Part shown: positions 8,191-9,954 of the stretch, one piece after another | How positions within the stretch are numbered: the stretch's first letter is position 1 | Layout: every line of letters starts with the position of its first letter | Source of the DNA: Bryobacterales bacterium | GTDB taxonomy: Bacteria; Acidobacteriota; Terriglobia; Bryobacterales; Bryobacteraceae | Direction of reading: 5' to 3' | DNA: 9,954 nucleotides | Assembly: GCA_003142355.1 (NCBI GenBank) | Contig: PLMF01000100.1 | Coordinates: 4,709-14,662, forward strand | The notes under the pieces: model-generated | What the model was told of the DNA's origin: nothing | What the model saw: the letters and a program-made list of their open reading frames with translations, nothing else | Database searches by the model: none | Made by a program: the position numbers and the translations under genes

Positions 8191-8291
8191 GAGGAAACAA
8201 CAGGAGAATCAAGTCAAAACCTGAGGGCGCGGAGGGAGCGGAGAAACGTGAAAAAGAGAGGGCAGAGGGAGCGATGGGTGATGTCACACTG
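8191..8291 (+). other. Purine-rich non-coding spacer between hutU and the FTCD gene
   Basis: The plus strand here is overwhelmingly A and G (for example 8221-8276). No conserved reading frame is seen. A 10-base string, AGGGAGCGAT (8266-8275), equals the end of the right arm of the 24-bp palindrome (4210-4219), which may be a further fragment of that family or chance. A promoter for the downstream genes could lie here, but I see no convincing -10/-35 pair. Confidence 0.45.
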
Positions 8292-8301
8292 AAAGGACCA
8301 A

Positions 8302-9720
8302 ATGGCGAGACAACTGGTTGAGTGCGTTCCCAACTTTTCCGAAGGGCGCGATGCCGCCAAGATGGATGCGATCGTGCGGAGCATCGTCGCGGTTCCGGAA
8401 GTGGTCCTGCTGGATCGCGAATCGGACGCCGATCATAACCGCTCGGTTCTGACCTTCGTGGGACCGCCGGTGGCGGTGGCCGAGGCGGCATTCCGCGCGG
8501 TTGAAAAAGCGGCGTCGCTCATCGACCTGACCCGGCACCAGGGCGCGCACCCGCGCATAGGGGCGGCGGACGTAGTGCCGTTTATCCCCATCGAAGGCGT
8601 GACGCTGGAGGATTGCGTCAAGCTCGCCGAGCGCGTGGGCAGCGAGATCTGGAACAAGTTGAAGATTCCCGTCTACTTTTACGAAGCGGCTGCCAGGCGG
8701 CCCGAGCGTGTGAACCTCGAGAACATTCGGCGCGGCCAATTCGAGGCGCTGCTCAAAGAGATGGGGACGGTGCCCGAGCGCCACCCGGACGTGGGCGACC
8801 CGGTCTGCCACCCGACCGCTGGCGCCACAGTGGTGGGCGCGCGCAAATTTCTGATCGCCTACAACATCAACCTGGGGACCGCCGATGTCGGCGTCGCCAA
8901 GAAGATTGCCAAGACCATACGTTTCTCCTCGGGTGGTTTCCGCTACGTGAAGTCCATGGGGGTGGCCCTGGCATCGCGCAACCTGGCCCAGGTTTCCATT
9001 AACCTGACGGATTTCGAACAGACCCCCATGCACCTGGTTTTCGAAACCGTGCGCCGGGAAGCGGAGCGTCATGGCGTGCCCGTGGTGGGAAGCGAGATCG
9101 TGGGCCTGATTCCCAGGAAGGCGCTGGAAATGTCGGCCGAGTATTTCCTGCGGTATGAAAATTTCAGCCCGGAGCTGGTGCTCGAGAACCGCATCGCCGA
9201 TGCCATGGCGTCGCGCGGCGGGTTGCCGGAGTTTCTGGATGCGTTGGCAGCCCCCACCGCCACGCCCGGCGGAGGCAGCGCGTCGGCGGCAGCGGCGGCG
9301 ATGGCGGCCGCGCTGGGCGCTATGGTGACGCGGCTGGCCAAGCTGGCGAGCGCCGCGTTCGAAGAGGACCGGCGGTTTTTCACTGACGCCGTCGAGCGCG
9401 ACGCGGAAGCGTTTCAGCGGGTGATGGCGGCTTACAAGCGTCCCAAGGAGGAGCGCGGGCCGTTTGTCGAGGAGGCGCTGCATGGCGCAACCGAGGTGCC
9501 GCTGGAGGTTCTGGAACGCGCATGCGCCATGGTGACGCGGCTGGCGGAGCTTCAAATCCCGGCCAAGTTCGCGTCCGATCTGGCGGTGGCGAAGGCGCTG
9601 GCGGCGGCGGCCAGGACGGGCACGCTGGAAAACGTCCGGATTAATCTCGACGCTATCAAAGACGGGGATTTCCGGGCTTCCGTGGAAGCGCGCCTTCGTG
9701 CGTTGAACCTCGATGAGTGA
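8302..9720 (+). CDS. ftcD: Bifunctional glutamate formimidoyltransferase / formimidoyl-THF cyclodeaminase (FTCD type)
   Basis: This 472-residue protein fuses two enzymes, as in mammalian FTCD. Residues 1 to about 300 are the formimidoyltransferase: LVECVPNFSEGRD (5-17), DADHNRSVLTFVG (42-54) and the HQGAHPRIGAADVVPFIP segment (79-96). His83 in that segment corresponds to the catalytic His82 of the pig enzyme. Residues from about 308 are the all-helical cyclodeaminase: FLDALAAPTATPGGGSAS (311-328), an Ala-rich helix, and KFASDLAVAKAL, then NVRINLDAIKD (422-454). It moves the formimino group of N-formimino-L-glutamate to tetrahydrofolate, then releases ammonia to give 5,10-methenyl-THF. This completes histidine breakdown to glutamate and feeds the one-carbon pool. 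The AAGGA at 8293-8297 is a suitable ribosome-binding site for the ATG at 8302. The last 8 bases overlap the start of hutI. Confidence 0.95.
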   Translation: MARQLVECVPNFSEGRDAAKMDAIVRSIVAVPEVVLLDRESDADHNRSVLTFVGPPVAVAEAAFRAVEKAASLIDLTRHQGAHPRIGAADVVPFIPIEGVTLEDCVKLAERVGSEIWNKLKIPVYFYEAAARRPERVNLENIRRGQFEALLKEMGTVPERHPDVGDPVCHPTAGATVVGARKFLIAYNINLGTADVGVAKKIAKTIRFSSGGFRYVKSMGVALASRNLAQVSINLTDFEQTPMHLVFETVRREAERHGVPVVGSEIVGLIPRKALEMSAEYFLRYENFSPELVLENRIADAMASRGGLPEFLDALAAPTATPGGGSASAAAAAMAAALGAMVTRLAKLASAAFEEDRRFFTDAVERDAEAFQRVMAAYKRPKEERGPFVEEALHGATEVPLEVLERACAMVTRLAELQIPAKFASDLAVAKALAAAARTGTLENVRINLDAIKDGDFRASVEARLRALNLDE

Positions 9721-9954
9721 GCTGGCCGTCTGGAATTGCGCGCAACTGGTCACGCTGGCGGGACCGGCGCGGCCGCGAGCCGGCTCCGAAATGCGGGAAC
9801 TCGCCATCGTTCCCGGCGGCGCCATGTTGATTCGCGACGGCCGCATACACGCCATCGGGTCGCGCGCGGGGATGGAGCGAGTGGTTTCCGCCGATGCCCA
9901 AATCGTCGATGCCGGCGGCCGCATCGTTCTTCCGGGATTTGTCGACGCGCACAC
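9713..9954 (+). CDS. hutI: Imidazolonepropionase, N-terminal 80 residues (runs off the window)
   Basis: The frame starting ATGAGTGAG at 9713 stays open to the window end and reads like the N-terminal beta-sandwich of an amidohydrolase-superfamily enzyme. MSELAVWNCAQLVTLAG resembles the usual HutI start. AMLIRDGRIHAIG (40-52) and IVDAGGRIVLPGFVDAHT (63-80) then lead into the first metal-binding His of the DxHTH motif, which is cut by the edge. HutI hydrolyses 4-imidazolone-5-propionate to N-formimino-L-glutamate, the substrate of the FTCD-type protein just upstream. The start overlaps the upstream stop by 8 bases, so translation is probably coupled. The position after hutH and hutU distinguishes it from other amidohydrolases with similar N-termini. 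Confidence 0.9.
   Translation, partial: MSELAVWNCAQLVTLAGPARPRAGSEMRELAIVPGGAMLIRDGRIHAIGSRAGMERVVSADAQIVDAGGRIVLPGFVDAH

Noticed and set aside
8155..8290. Possible CRISPR or tandem-repeat array
   Set aside because: The repeat units are only 8 bases, imperfect and without spacers, and no cas gene is nearby.
8284..9954. Long minus-strand open frame of over 550 codons opposite the FTCD gene and hutI
   Set aside because: It lies antisense to two clearly recognised enzymes. Its translation is rich in His, Arg and Gln with no domain-like pattern, typical of the shadow frame opposite GC-rich coding DNA.

Overview
The window looks like a GC-rich chromosome segment from an Acidobacteriota bacterium, probably of the Bryobacterales/Solibacter type. 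The main pointer is the gene pair at 1136-4157: a PadR-family repressor followed 1 bp later by an ~890-residue duplicated FtsX/MacB-type permease with no ATPase. This 'acidobacterial duplicated orphan permease' (ADOP) arrangement is a hallmark of that phylum. The taxonomic call is an inference, since no rRNA or marker gene is present.

Layout. (1) 1-1092 is the 3' part of a glycoside hydrolase gene resembling clan GH-A/GH30; its start lies outside the window. (2) 1119-4157 is the padR-ADOP operon. Its promoter contains a perfect 7-bp dyad that overlaps an extended -10 and both possible start codons, which suggests an autoregulated, leaderless transcript. (3) 4158-4398 holds no intact gene. It contains a perfect 24-bp inverted repeat and a minus-strand coding remnant of about 53 codons that resembles part of a DUF362 protein. 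(4) 4399-4857 (minus) encodes an Lrp/AsnC regulator, divergent from the genes to its right across a 65-bp AT-richer control region. (5) 4923-9954 is a histidine-utilisation (hut) operon: hutH, hutU, a fused glutamate formimidoyltransferase/formimidoyl-THF cyclodeaminase (FTCD type), and the first 80 codons of hutI.

How the genes work together. HutH deaminates histidine to urocanate, HutU hydrates urocanate to imidazolonepropionate, HutI opens the ring to N-formimino-L-glutamate, and the FTCD-type fusion moves the formimino group to tetrahydrofolate. The fusion then releases ammonia to give glutamate and 5,10-methenyl-THF. This is the folate-dependent route also used by mammals; no hutG or hutF is visible. 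The divergent Lrp/AsnC protein is the obvious candidate regulator.

The less ordinary content lies between and at the edges of genes. A family of short palindromes sharing the outer arms CGCTCCC/GGGAGCG sits just after stop codons. A REP-like palindrome appears to have become the N-terminus of HutU. A purine-rich, octamer-repeat spacer separates hutU from the FTCD gene. I see no CRISPR array, tRNA, rRNA, transposase or defence system. I found no convincing new multi-gene system; the regulatory and repeat observations are the parts most worth checking.
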